A stretch of 56,936 bases of DNA from Roseomonas sp. (GTDB lineage Bacteria; Pseudomonadota; Alphaproteobacteria; Acetobacterales; Acetobacteraceae): assembly GCA_020249465.1 (NCBI GenBank), contig JADCFP010000023.1, forward strand, positions 1-56,936, read 5' to 3'. Position numbers and translations under genes: made by a program. Below, piece after piece: positions 35,797 through 44,378 of the stretch; position 1 is the stretch's first letter, and every line of letters starts with the position of its first letter. A model generated the notes under the pieces. The model ran no database searches. It worked only from the letters and a program-made list of their open reading frames with translations, and was not told the origin of the DNA.

Positions 35797-36533
35797 AGGC
35801 CACGCTGCAGCTTTTTGCGCTGCCTGGCCTGCCCATGGTGCAGGCAGGCGATGATCTGGCAGGTTTGCTTTCGGCTGCCATGGCGCGCGCTGGCCTTATG
35901 CCACAACAGGGCGATGTGCTGGCGGTTGCGCAGAAAATCGTGAGCAAGGCGGAAGGGCGGAGTGTAGCGCTGGCGTCTGTGCAGCCATCAGCCGTAGCGC
36001 GCGAACTTGCTGCGCAAACCGGCAAGGATGCGCGTTTGGTGGAGTTGATCATTTCTGAAGCGAAACACATCGTGCGTGCGCGGCCAAACCTGATTATCGT
36101 CAAGCATCGGCTGGGCTTTGTCATGGCCAATGCCGGCATTGACCAATCCAATATCGGCGCTGATGGCCATGCGCTGCTTCTGCCGCGCGATCCAGATGCG
36201 AGTGCGGCGGCGCTCGCCGCGCGGCTTGGTTTGCCTGTGGTGATCACGGATAGTTTTGGCCGCGCCTGGCGTCGTGGCACGGTCGGCGTGGCAATCGGTT
36301 CGGCGGGCTTGCCGGCATTGTGCGATTTGCGTGGCCAGCCCGATTTATTTGGCCGTACGCTGATGGTGAGTATCACCGGCTTCGCCGATGAAATTGCGGC
36401 AGCGGCGGGCCTTGTGATGGGGCAAGGTGCTGAGGGGCAGCCTGCTGTGTTGTTGCGTGGGTTGTCTTGGTCAGGCGCGGAAAACCCTGCTGCCGATTTG
36501 CTACGCCCCGCGCAGGAGGATCTTTTCCCGTGA
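35793..36533 (+). CDS. cofE: coenzyme F420-0:L-glutamate ligase
   Basis: A 246-residue GTP-dependent ligase that adds glutamate to F420-0. The start is TTG 35793, overlapping the previous stop as TTGA; the N-terminal strand ([18 protein letters not shown]) begins right there as in other CofE proteins. [17 protein letters not shown] near residue 43, [20 protein letters not shown] near residue 95 and [17 protein letters not shown] near residue 148 are diagnostic. It is the single-domain form, so it lacks the C-terminal flavin reductase domain that actinobacterial FbiB uses to reduce dehydro-F420-0. Its last bases overlap cofD as GTGA. Confidence 0.92.
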   Translation: MKATLQLFALPGLPMVQAGDDLAGLLSAAMARAGLMPQQGDVLAVAQKIVSKAEGRSVALASVQPSAVARELAAQTGKDARLVELIISEAKHIVRARPNLIIVKHRLGFVMANAGIDQSNIGADGHALLLPRDPDASAAALAARLGLPVVITDSFGRAWRRGTVGVAIGSAGLPALCDLRGQPDLFGRTLMVSITGFADEIAAAAGLVMGQGAEGQPAVLLRGLSWSGAENPAADLLRPAQEDLFP

Positions 36534-37450
36534 TCATCGCGCTTTCCGGCGGCATTGGTGGGGCGAAGTTGGCACTTGGTCTTGCGCGTGTTTTGCCGCC
36601 GGAGGAATTGCTGATCATCGCCAATACCGGTGATGATTTCAAACATTTCGGCCTCACGATTTGTCCGGATACGGATACGCTGCTCTATACGCTGGCGGGT
36701 TTGGATAATCCCCAGCTTGGCTGGGGGCGCGCGGATGAAAGCTGGGCTTTTATGGAAACCCTGGCCGCGCTTGGTGGGGCGGATTGGTTTCGCCTGGGTG
36801 ATCGCGATTTGGCGCTGCATGTGCTGCGGAGCCATCGGCTGCGCGGTGGCGAAACACTTTCGGCGATTACGGATGATGTTCGCAGGCGCTTCGGCATTGG
36901 CCCACGCATCCTGCCCATGAGTGATGATCCGGTGCGCACACAAATCCGTACAGATCAGGGCTGGCTTGATTTTCAGGATTGGTTTGTTCGGTTGCGCACT
37001 GAACCCTTGGCGCGGGCCGTGAAATTCGCTGGTGTTGAACAGGCGCACCCACAACCTGCATTGCTGGAAGCGTTGCGCGCGAAGCCTCGCGGTATCGTGA
37101 TTTGCCCGAGCAATCCCTTCATCAGCATCGAACCCATTCTGGCCGTGCCGGGATTGAGCGAGGCCATCAAGGCGTCAGGCGCGCCGGTGGTGGCGGTATC
37201 GCCCATCATTGCTGGCCAAGCGGTGAAGGGGCCAACGGCGCGCATGTTTGAAGCGCTTGGTGTGGCGCCAAGTGCTGGCGCTGTGGCCGCACGCTATGGT
37301 GATTTGCTGCAAGGCTTCGTGATGGAACATGGCGATGACGCTGTGGGCATCGTGCCGCGCGTATTTTATGCAGCAACCCTGATGCGCGATCTGGCGGACA
37401 AGATCGCGCTGGCGCGGCAGGTGCTGGCGGCGATTGACGCGCTCAGATGA
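36530..37450 (+). CDS. cofD: 2-phospho-L-lactate (or phosphoenolpyruvate) transferase for F420-0
   Basis: A 306-residue transferase that joins the CofC-activated phospho-carboxylate to FO. The GTG at 36530 has a textbook AGGAGG 10 nt upstream. Signature segments are LSGGIGGAKLALGLARVL from residue 5, IIANTGDDFKHFGLTICPDT near residue 28 and SNPFISIEPILAVPGL near residue 196. It overlaps cofE and cofC by 4 nt each (GTGA, ATGA). Whether the product is F420-0 or dehydro-F420-0 depends on CofC specificity. Confidence 0.94.
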   Translation: MIIALSGGIGGAKLALGLARVLPPEELLIIANTGDDFKHFGLTICPDTDTLLYTLAGLDNPQLGWGRADESWAFMETLAALGGADWFRLGDRDLALHVLRSHRLRGGETLSAITDDVRRRFGIGPRILPMSDDPVRTQIRTDQGWLDFQDWFVRLRTEPLARAVKFAGVEQAHPQPALLEALRAKPRGIVICPSNPFISIEPILAVPGLSEAIKASGAPVVAVSPIIAGQAVKGPTARMFEALGVAPSAGAVAARYGDLLQGFVMEHGDDAVGIVPRVFYAATLMRDLADKIALARQVLAAIDALR

Positions 37451-38106
37451 AGCCTTGGGTCATTCTGCCGGTGAAGGAAATGGTGGGGGCAAAGCAGCGC
37501 CTCGCAGCCTTGCTGTCACCGGCGGAACGCATCGCGCTGATGCAGGTGATGCTGCGCGATGTGCTGACGGCTCTATCTACCGCGCAAGGCTTGGCTGGTG
37601 TTGCGTTGGTGACGCTTGATCCTTGGGCGCAGGCGCTTGCGCGGGAATATGGCGCGCGGATCATCACGGAAGGCGCGCGGGCAGGGCATACCGGCGCGGT
37701 GAAAGCGGCGGCGTCAGTGCTACAGGCGGAAGGTGTTGCGGCGATCCTGACCTTGCCAGGTGATATTCCCGCTGTGAAAACGCCAGAGGTTGAGGCGCTG
37801 ATTACAGCCGCAAGCGCCGCGCCCTCCTTTATCATAGCGCCCGCGCATGATGAGCAGGGTTCGAATGCCATCCTGATGTCACCACCCGATGCGGTGAAGC
37901 TACGGTTTGGCGAGGATAGCTATTTCCCGCATCTGGCTGCCTCGCGCGCAGCCGGCATCACGCCACAGATTCTGCGCCTGCCGGGTATTGCGATGGATAT
38001 TGATCATCCTACCGATATCGCGCGCTTTGCCGGCATTCCCGAAGCCAAGGCTACGCAAACGCTGCTTTGGTTGCAGCAGAACGGTATTTTGAAGCGCGTC
38101 GCCTAG
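37447..38106 (+). CDS. cofC: phospholactate/PEP guanylyltransferase
   Basis: A 219-residue nucleotidyltransferase that activates 2-phospholactate, PEP or 3-phosphoglycerate with GTP. The opening VILPVKEMVGAKQRL, then SPAERIALMQVMLRDVLTAL near residue 27, ILTLPGDIPAVKTPEVEAL near residue 99 and the C-terminal GIAMDIDHPTDIARF near residue 181 are the CofC pattern. It starts inside the cofD stop and its TAG overlaps the convergent cofGH stop as CTAG. Residues that select the substrate cannot be assigned by eye. Confidence 0.93.
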   Translation: MKPWVILPVKEMVGAKQRLAALLSPAERIALMQVMLRDVLTALSTAQGLAGVALVTLDPWAQALAREYGARIITEGARAGHTGAVKAAASVLQAEGVAAILTLPGDIPAVKTPEVEALITAASAAPSFIIAPAHDEQGSNAILMSPPDAVKLRFGEDSYFPHLAASRAAGITPQILRLPGIAMDIDHPTDIARFAGIPEAKATQTLLWLQQNGILKRVA

Positions 38107-40454
38107 TCGCCTGCCAATAACAGACGCTTGCGCGGCGCCGTCTGCACCATGGGCAAAAGCGGCGCGGCGCGGCGCGAAGCATCTTCGCGTTCGTGCGTAA
38201 CGGTGCCATAGGTGGTGCTGCGCTGCATCGGCTGCCGGCCGATCGAAAGGATCAGGCGTTCCATTGCCTCGGGCGGGAATTCCTGACCATGTTCTGTGCC
38301 AGCGGCGCGGCTGATGCTTTCATTCATCAGCGTGCCACCCAGATCATTCGCGCCCGCCTGCAAGGCCATGGCGGCACCTTCGGGGCCCATCTTTACCCAG
38401 CTTGTCTGGATATTCGTGAAATGCGGATGAAGCACCAAGCGCGCAACGCTGTGCATCAGCAGTGCCTCACGGAAACTGGGGCCGCGGCGCGCCAGGCCGC
38501 GCAGATACATGGGCGCTTCCATATGCACGAAGGGCAAGGGTACGAATTCGGTGAAGCCGCCGGTTTCTGCTTGCAAATCGCGCAGAACCAGCAAATGCCG
38601 CGCCCAATGCAAGGGCACTTCCACATGGCCGAACATGATGGTCGCGGTACTGCGCAGCCCAAGCCCATGCGCGGCACGCATCACCGCCTGCCATTCCGCC
38701 GTATTCACCTTATCCGGGCAGATGATGGCGCGTATCTCATCATCCAGTATCTCCGCAGCGGTGCCCGGCAAAGTGCCAAGCCCGGCATTGCTCAGCCGTG
38801 CCAAAAACGCTGAAAGCGAAAGCCCGAGCGTGCGCGCGCCCTGATGGATTTCAAGCGCCGAGAAGGCATGGATATGCATACCCGGCACGGCCTGCTTGAT
38901 GGCGCGGCAAATCGCCTCATAGGTGGCGCCGGTATAATTGGGGTGGATGCCACCTTGCAGGCAGACTTCTGTCGCACCGCGCGCCCAGGCTTCCTTGGCA
39001 CGGCGGATGATTTCCGCGTGATCAAGATCATAGGCCGGGCCGCGCAGGGCTTCATGCGTCTTGCCCTTGCTGAAGGCGCAGAAGCTGCATCGATAGCTAC
39101 AGATATTTGTGTAATTGATGTTGCGATTGACAACATAACGCACGGTATCACCCGCAACTGCCTGACGCAGCCGATCAGCCGCCGCCATGACATGCGCCTG
39201 ATCCGTATCCCGCGCGGCAAACAGCGTTTCGATGGCGGGCGCATCCAGCCTTTCACCCTGAGCGGCGCGTTCCACCAAGGCTGACAGCGTTGCGTCAGTC
39301 GCAGCCAGTAGCGGCGCGGCCAGGCGTGGCGGCGTCAGTGCGCCAGGGGACCAACCATCGCCGCGCGCGAAGCCGGCAGCGTCACTCGCCCGCAGCAATG
39401 CGGTTGCAATCCGTGGCGCAAACCAATCACGCGGGGCGCGCAAATAGGCAGGATAGGCCGGCAGGCGCTGTACCAGTACCTTGCCCATGGTCGCGGTTTT
39501 GGCAGCCAGTGTCGCAATCGCGGGCCAGGGCGCTTCCGGATTCACATGGTCCGGCGTCACCGGCGAAATACCGCCCCAATCATTGATCCCGGCGGCGATT
39601 AGTTGCGGATAGGTGCCGGGTGAAAGATTGGGCGGCGCCTGGATATTCGCCTCAGCACCCAGAATGATGCGCGCTGAGGCGATGGTCCATAGCAGATCAT
39701 CCAAATCGGGTTCATCCGCATCTGCGCGTTTGGTGCGCGGCTTCGCACGGAAATTCTGGATGATGACTTCCTGCACATGGCCGTAACGCGCATGGCTTGC
39801 TGCGATGGCGCGCAGCGCTTCCAACCGTTCGGCGCGGGTTTCGCCAATCCCGATGAGGATGCCGGTAGTGAAGGGAATCCGCGCCGCGCCAGCGTTGTTC
39901 AGCACCTCAAGCCTAATGGCCGGGTGCTTGTCCGGGCTGCCATGATGCACGCCGCCGGGTGCGCAAAGCCTTTCACTGTTACTTTCCAGCATAATGCCTT
40001 GGCTGGCGGTCACCGCGCGCAGCGCCAGCAACTCCGCCTTATCCATCACACCGGGATTAGCGTGGGGCAGCAGGCCGGTTTCGCGCAGTACCAGATCACA
40101 CATCGCAACCAGATATTCGATGGTGCTGGCATGGCCCATTTCCGCCAAAGCCTCACGTGCCTGGCGCCAGCGCAATTCGGGTTTATCGCCCAATGTGAAT
40201 AGTGCTTCCGTGCAACCGGCCTTGGCGCCGGCGCGCGCAATAGCCAGCACCTCATCCGGCGTCAGATACGCTGCCCGCCCCGCGCGTGGTTTTTCGGCGA
40301 AGGTGCAGTAATGGCAGACATCGCGGCAGAGTCTGGTCAGCGGAATGAAAACCTTGCGCGAATAGGACATGACGCGGCCATGTCCGGCATCGCGCAAGGC
40401 GGCCGCTTCCGCCATTAGCTCCGCCAGTGGTGTGTTTTCCAGCCTATCCTGCAC
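38103..40454 (-). CDS. fbiC: bifunctional FO synthase (CofG-CofH fusion)
   Basis: A 783-residue fused radical SAM enzyme that builds the FO chromophore from tyrosine and a flavin precursor. Both clusters are present: CRDVCHYC (Cys43, Cys47, Cys50) in the CofG half and CSYRCSFC (Cys452, Cys456, Cys459) in the CofH half. I prefer GTG 40454 as the start: a perfect AAGGAGG sits 8 nt upstream, whereas the ATG at 40463 directly abuts it. Other markers are GIGETRAERLEALRAI near residue 245 and ARGATEVCLQGGIHPNYTGA near residue 490. Fused FbiC is the actinobacterial layout; archaea and cyanobacteria mostly have separate genes. It faces the cofEDC operon tail to tail. Confidence 0.95.
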   Translation of the reverse strand: MQDRLENTPLAELMAEAAALRDAGHGRVMSYSRKVFIPLTRLCRDVCHYCTFAEKPRAGRAAYLTPDEVLAIARAGAKAGCTEALFTLGDKPELRWRQAREALAEMGHASTIEYLVAMCDLVLRETGLLPHANPGVMDKAELLALRAVTASQGIMLESNSERLCAPGGVHHGSPDKHPAIRLEVLNNAGAARIPFTTGILIGIGETRAERLEALRAIAASHARYGHVQEVIIQNFRAKPRTKRADADEPDLDDLLWTIASARIILGAEANIQAPPNLSPGTYPQLIAAGINDWGGISPVTPDHVNPEAPWPAIATLAAKTATMGKVLVQRLPAYPAYLRAPRDWFAPRIATALLRASDAAGFARGDGWSPGALTPPRLAAPLLAATDATLSALVERAAQGERLDAPAIETLFAARDTDQAHVMAAADRLRQAVAGDTVRYVVNRNINYTNICSYRCSFCAFSKGKTHEALRGPAYDLDHAEIIRRAKEAWARGATEVCLQGGIHPNYTGATYEAICRAIKQAVPGMHIHAFSALEIHQGARTLGLSLSAFLARLSNAGLGTLPGTAAEILDDEIRAIICPDKVNTAEWQAVMRAAHGLGLRSTATIMFGHVEVPLHWARHLLVLRDLQAETGGFTEFVPLPFVHMEAPMYLRGLARRGPSFREALLMHSVARLVLHPHFTNIQTSWVKMGPEGAAMALQAGANDLGGTLMNESISRAAGTEHGQEFPPEAMERLILSIGRQPMQRSTTYGTVTHEREDASRRAAPLLPMVQTAPRKRLLLAGD

Positions 40455-40533
40455 CCTTGCCATCCTCCTTCCCCTGGCCCCATCGTGTGGGAAGGCCGCG
40501 CCAGATGCAATGCGCGGGGATGGGAGGCCCAGC

Positions 40534-41487
40534 ATGCAAATCGGTTTCAACGCCCCAACTGCCGGCCCGCTTGCCTCGCCCGAGGCGATTACCCGGTTGC
40601 TCCAGGGCGGGGAGGCCATGGGTTATGCCTATGCCACCTTCAGCGACCATGTGGTGATCCCGACCGATATTCACGCCATCTACCCCTATTCGGATAATGG
40701 CGAATTCCCCGCTGGCGCGCGCGGTGCGCGGCATGAACAATTGACCGAGGTGATGTTCGCCGCCGCACGCACCAGCAAGCTGCGGCTGGTGACTTCGGTG
40801 ATGGTGGTGCCACATCGCCCGGCGGTGCTGACGGCAAAAATCCTGTCCACGATTGATATTTTCTCCAATGGACGGCTCACACTTGGCATTGGCGCGGGCT
40901 GGCTGAAGGAGGAGTTTGAGGCGCTCGACGCTCCGGATTTTGCCGCGCGCGGCAAGGTGACGGATGAATATATCCTGGCAGCGCGGGAATTGTGGACCGC
41001 GCCCGATCCGCGCTTTCAGGGCGAGTATGTCAGCTTCGACAAGATCAGCTTTGAACCCAAGCCCGTGCAGCCAGGCGGGCCGCCGATTTGGGTGGGGGGC
41101 GAAAGCGGTCCGGCGCTCAGGCGCACCGCACGGCTTGGTGATGCCTGGTATCCCATCGGCACGAATCCGGCTTTCCCGCTGGATAGCCTGGCGCGCTACA
41201 AGGCCGCGGTTGCCAAGCTGCGTCGCCTGACCGGGGAGGCCGGACGGGACCCTGCCGCGGTTGGGCTTTCGCTCCGCGTACAAAAATTTGGCGCGGAATT
41301 GCCCGCGCTTGCCGGCGATGGGGAACGGCATTTGTTCTCCGGCAGTGCGGCGCAGATTGTCGAAGACATCCAGGCCTTACGCGCGCTGGGTGTCAGCGCG
41401 ATTGATTTCAACTTCCTCGGTTCCACGGTGGAAAAAGTGCTGGGGCAGATGGAAAGCTTTCGCGCGACTGTGATGGAAAGGATCTGA
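40534..41487 (+). CDS. LLM-class F420-dependent oxidoreductase (3 of 5)
   Basis: A 317-residue luciferase-like protein of the TIGR03619 type: MQIGFNAPTAGPLASPEA, YAYATFSDHVVIPTDI near residue 33, RLVTSVMVVPHRPAVLTAKI near residue 86, GRLTLGIGAGWLKEEFEAL near residue 112 and PPIWVGGESGPALRRTAR near residue 186. The ATG follows GGGAGG by 6 nt and is divergent from fbiC with 79 bp between starts, so both may respond to the same signal. Substrate unknown. Confidence 0.85.
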   Translation: MQIGFNAPTAGPLASPEAITRLLQGGEAMGYAYATFSDHVVIPTDIHAIYPYSDNGEFPAGARGARHEQLTEVMFAAARTSKLRLVTSVMVVPHRPAVLTAKILSTIDIFSNGRLTLGIGAGWLKEEFEALDAPDFAARGKVTDEYILAARELWTAPDPRFQGEYVSFDKISFEPKPVQPGGPPIWVGGESGPALRRTARLGDAWYPIGTNPAFPLDSLARYKAAVAKLRRLTGEAGRDPAAVGLSLRVQKFGAELPALAGDGERHLFSGSAAQIVEDIQALRALGVSAIDFNFLGSTVEKVLGQMESFRATVMERI

Positions 41488-41490
41488 ACC

Positions 41491-42519
41491 ATGCGCCTTG
41501 GCATGACGCTGGGCATGACCGGCACCATTGATATGGCGCTGGTGCTGGAAGCGGAAAGGCTTGGCTTCACCATGGTCTGGTGCGGCGAAAGCTACGGGAC
41601 GGATGCGGTGACGCCGATCACCTGGGTGCTGGCGCAAACCACGAAAATCAAGGCTGGTACCGGCATTATGCAAATGCCCGCGCGCAGCCCCGCCTGTGCG
41701 GCTTCCACCGCAATGACGCTGCAATCGCTTTCCGGGGATCGTTTTTTATGCGGTGTTGGACCGTCCGGGCCGCAGGTGGTGGAAGGCTGGCATGGCCAGC
41801 CCTATGGCAGCCCGATTGTGCGCACGCGCGAATATATTGACATCATGCGCGCCATCATCGCGCGCGAAAGACCCCTGGAATATCAGGGCACGCATTATCG
41901 CATCCCCTATGACGGGCCGGATGCCACAGGGCTCGGCAAGCCGCTGAAAAGCATTCTGCACGGCAAGCCGATGCGTTTTTATTGCGCTTCCATCACGCCG
42001 GGCGGTATGCGGCTGGCGGGTGAAATCGCGGATGGCAATTTGCCGATTTTCATGTCGCCGGAGAAAGCCGATCTGGTCGTCAAACCAACCCTGGAAGGCA
42101 TGGCGAAGGCCGCCGTACCGCGCGCCTTAAGCGATTTTGATATCGCGCCCTATACAAAAATCAGGGTAGGCGATGATCTGCAAGCCTGCCGTGATTCCGT
42201 GAAACCGGAGCTAGCGCTTTACATCGGCGGTATGGGCGCCGTAGGCAAGAATTTCTACAATGATTACTGTAAGCGCCTGGGGTTTCCTGATGCGGCGGCG
42301 GCGATCCAAAAGGCGTTTCTGGCCGGGCATCGTAAGGAGGCGATTGCCGCCGTGCCGGATGCGCTGGTGGATGAAATCGCTTTGGTCGGCCCCGCGGATC
42401 GCGTGCGCGCCCGCTTGCGGGATTGGCAGGCGGCAGCGCGTGAAGGCAAGCTTTCGACGCTAGTGCTGACGGGTGGCACGCAAGAAGCGCTGCGTCTGGC
42501 GGCCGAGACGGTGCTTTAG
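41491..42519 (+). CDS. LLM-class F420-dependent oxidoreductase, Rv3520c-like (4 of 5)
   Basis: A 342-residue luciferase-like protein. VWCGESYGTDAVTPITWVLA near residue 30, AGTGIMQMPARSPACAASTA near residue 54, GVGPSGPQVVEGWHGQPYG near residue 87 and the terminal LALYIGGMGAVGKNFYNDY near residue 238 are typical of the Mer-like/TIGR03559 F420 group. It starts 3 nt after the previous LLM gene, so the two are an operon. Its stop overlaps the convergent fifth LLM gene by 4 nt. Confidence 0.86.
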   Translation: MRLGMTLGMTGTIDMALVLEAERLGFTMVWCGESYGTDAVTPITWVLAQTTKIKAGTGIMQMPARSPACAASTAMTLQSLSGDRFLCGVGPSGPQVVEGWHGQPYGSPIVRTREYIDIMRAIIARERPLEYQGTHYRIPYDGPDATGLGKPLKSILHGKPMRFYCASITPGGMRLAGEIADGNLPIFMSPEKADLVVKPTLEGMAKAAVPRALSDFDIAPYTKIRVGDDLQACRDSVKPELALYIGGMGAVGKNFYNDYCKRLGFPDAAAAIQKAFLAGHRKEAIAAVPDALVDEIALVGPADRVRARLRDWQAAAREGKLSTLVLTGGTQEALRLAAETVL

Positions 42520-43367
42520 GCCACCGCGCGTATCAGCGCCGCCCAGCGATCAAGCTGCGGCAGGATCTCATCGCGCTTGGCGGAAGCGAGGCTGAGGACC
42601 ACGCGCGCTACGCCAAGGTCTTGGTCCGCCAGCAGCGAGTCGCGGTCTTCCTTCACGCCCCAGATGGTGATGGGCAAATCCTCATCAAGCCGGCCCGCTT
42701 CGGCCACCAATTGGCGGAATTGCGGGATCAACGCACCAACATCGGCATAATGCTTGCGCACACGATGCGGCATCCAGCCATTGCCATAGCGCACCGCGCG
42801 CTTGGCACCCCAGGGAAAGGCGCCACCGACAATGATCGGCGGGTGCGGCTTTTGCAGTGGCTTCGGCCCGGTTTCCATTGGCGTGAAATTGACGAATTCG
42901 CCGGCATAGCTGGGTTGCGCTTGGGTCCAGATGGCTTTCATCGCCTCAATCCGTTCGCGCGCCAGCTTGTGACGCGTGGTGAAGACGGTGCCGTGGTTTT
43001 CAATCTCATCCTGGTTCCAGCCATTGCCGACACCAAACAAAAAGCGCCCGCCCGCGATATGATCAATCGTCGCCACCGCCTTCGCGGTCTGGATCGGATC
43101 GCGCTGCACCACCAGACAAATGCCTGTTCCCACCAGCAAGGTTTTGGTGGCGGCTGCGGCGGCGGTCAGCGTCACGAAGGGGTCCATCACCTCATAATAT
43201 TCGCGCGGCAAGGCGCCGCCGCCCGGATAGGCTGCTGTGCGCGCCAGTGGAATATGCGAATGTTCCGGCGCCCAAAGACTGTCAAAACCGCGTTCTTCCA
43301 AGGCTACGGCCAATTCGCCGGGCGCCATGGAATAATCGGTGAAGAACATGGCGGCGCCGATTTTCAT
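42516..43367 (-). CDS. LLM-class F420-dependent oxidoreductase (5 of 5)
   Basis: A 283-residue luciferase-like protein resembling TIGR03619 members: MKIGAAMFFTDYSMAPGELA, FDSLWAPEHSHIPLARTA near residue 28, LVGTGICLVVQRDPIQTAKA near residue 79, IAGGRFLFGVGNGWNQDEIE near residue 104 and KPHPPIIVGGAFPWGAKRA near residue 175. GGAGGAG precedes the ATG by 5-6 nt. It runs against the other LLM genes and shares a 116-bp divergent region with the deacetylase-family gene, so its regulation may differ. Confidence 0.85.
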   Translation of the reverse strand: MKIGAAMFFTDYSMAPGELAVALEERGFDSLWAPEHSHIPLARTAAYPGGGALPREYYEVMDPFVTLTAAAAATKTLLVGTGICLVVQRDPIQTAKAVATIDHIAGGRFLFGVGNGWNQDEIENHGTVFTTRHKLARERIEAMKAIWTQAQPSYAGEFVNFTPMETGPKPLQKPHPPIIVGGAFPWGAKRAVRYGNGWMPHRVRKHYADVGALIPQFRQLVAEAGRLDEDLPITIWGVKEDRDSLLADQDLGVARVVLSLASAKRDEILPQLDRWAALIRAVA

Positions 43368-43483
43368 TTGATCTCCTCCCTTGTTGGGCAGAAGGCTGGC
43401 CCGGTGCGAGCCGGCAGGCAAGCCCCGGACCCTTGCCGAAAGCCAAGCGCGCCCCCAAACAAGACTGCGAAAGGATCACCGCA

Positions 43484-44377
43484 ATGCTGCCAAACCATGG
43501 ACGCTATAGCTACCACCCCTGGCGGGAACGCGCGCCCTATGCCTGGCCAGGCGGGGCGAAGCTTGCGGTGTATCTGGGCCTCAATCTTGAACATTTCGCC
43601 TTTGGTGAGGGGCTGGGGGCCGAGCTGGCGCCCGGCGGGCCGCAGCCCGATGTGCTGAATTACGCTTGGCGGGATTACGGCAATCGCGTGGGCGCCTGGC
43701 GGCTGCTTGAAATGTTCGATGAATTCCGCCTGCCGGCGACCGTGCTGCTAAACGCCGCGATGTATGATTACGCGCCCGCATTGGTGGCAGCGCATCGCGC
43801 GCGCGGTGATGAGATTGCGGGCCATGGGCGGACCAATTCAGAACGCCAATCTATCCTGCCGGAAGCCGAAGAAGCCGCGCTGATCACTGAAAGCACCGCT
43901 GCCATCACCAATCATGAAGGCAAGCCGCCGCGTGGCTGGCTTTCCCCCTGGATTGCGGAAAGCCGCACCACGCCTGATCTGCTGGTGGAGGCGGGCTATG
44001 GCTACACGCTCAATTGGTGCGCGGATGATGCGCCGATCTGGATGCAGACCCGTGCCGGCAAGCTGCTCGCCATTCCCTACCCGCAGGAGGTGAATGACAT
44101 TCCCTCCATTGTCGGGCGCAAGGATGGGGCGGCTTATTTCGCCGATATGGTGATTGATGATTTTGAGGAACGGCGCCGGCAGATTGCCGATGGCAAGCCG
44201 CAGGTGATGGGGATTGCGCTGCATCCTTATCTGGTCGGTCAGCCCTATCGGCTGCGGTATTTGCGCCGCGCGCTGGAACACATCACCGCGCGGCGCAGTG
44301 ATATCTGGCTCACCACGGCCGGGGCGATTTATGATCATGTGCTGACGCTGCCCAAGGGCAGCATTCCGGGGGAATAA
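43484..44377 (+). CDS. polysaccharide deacetylase family protein (PuuE-like)
   Basis: A 297-residue hydrolase of the NodB/carbohydrate esterase 4 fold, closest in layout to PuuE-type allantoinases. The N-terminus HGRYSYHPWRERAPYAWPGG is typical of that group. ATVLLNAAMYDYAPALVAAH near residue 85, GDEIAGHGRTNSERQ near residue 108, the conserved WLSPW near residue 148 and MGIALHPYLVGQPYRLRYL near residue 243 carry likely active-site residues. There is no signal peptide, so a small cytoplasmic amide such as a ureide is more likely than a polysaccharide. It is followed 2 nt later by the lipocalin gene. Confidence 0.84.
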   Translation: MLPNHGRYSYHPWRERAPYAWPGGAKLAVYLGLNLEHFAFGEGLGAELAPGGPQPDVLNYAWRDYGNRVGAWRLLEMFDEFRLPATVLLNAAMYDYAPALVAAHRARGDEIAGHGRTNSERQSILPEAEEAALITESTAAITNHEGKPPRGWLSPWIAESRTTPDLLVEAGYGYTLNWCADDAPIWMQTRAGKLLAIPYPQEVNDIPSIVGRKDGAAYFADMVIDDFEERRRQIADGKPQVMGIALHPYLVGQPYRLRYLRRALEHITARRSDIWLTTAGAIYDHVLTLPKGSIPGE

Positions 44378-44378
44378 G

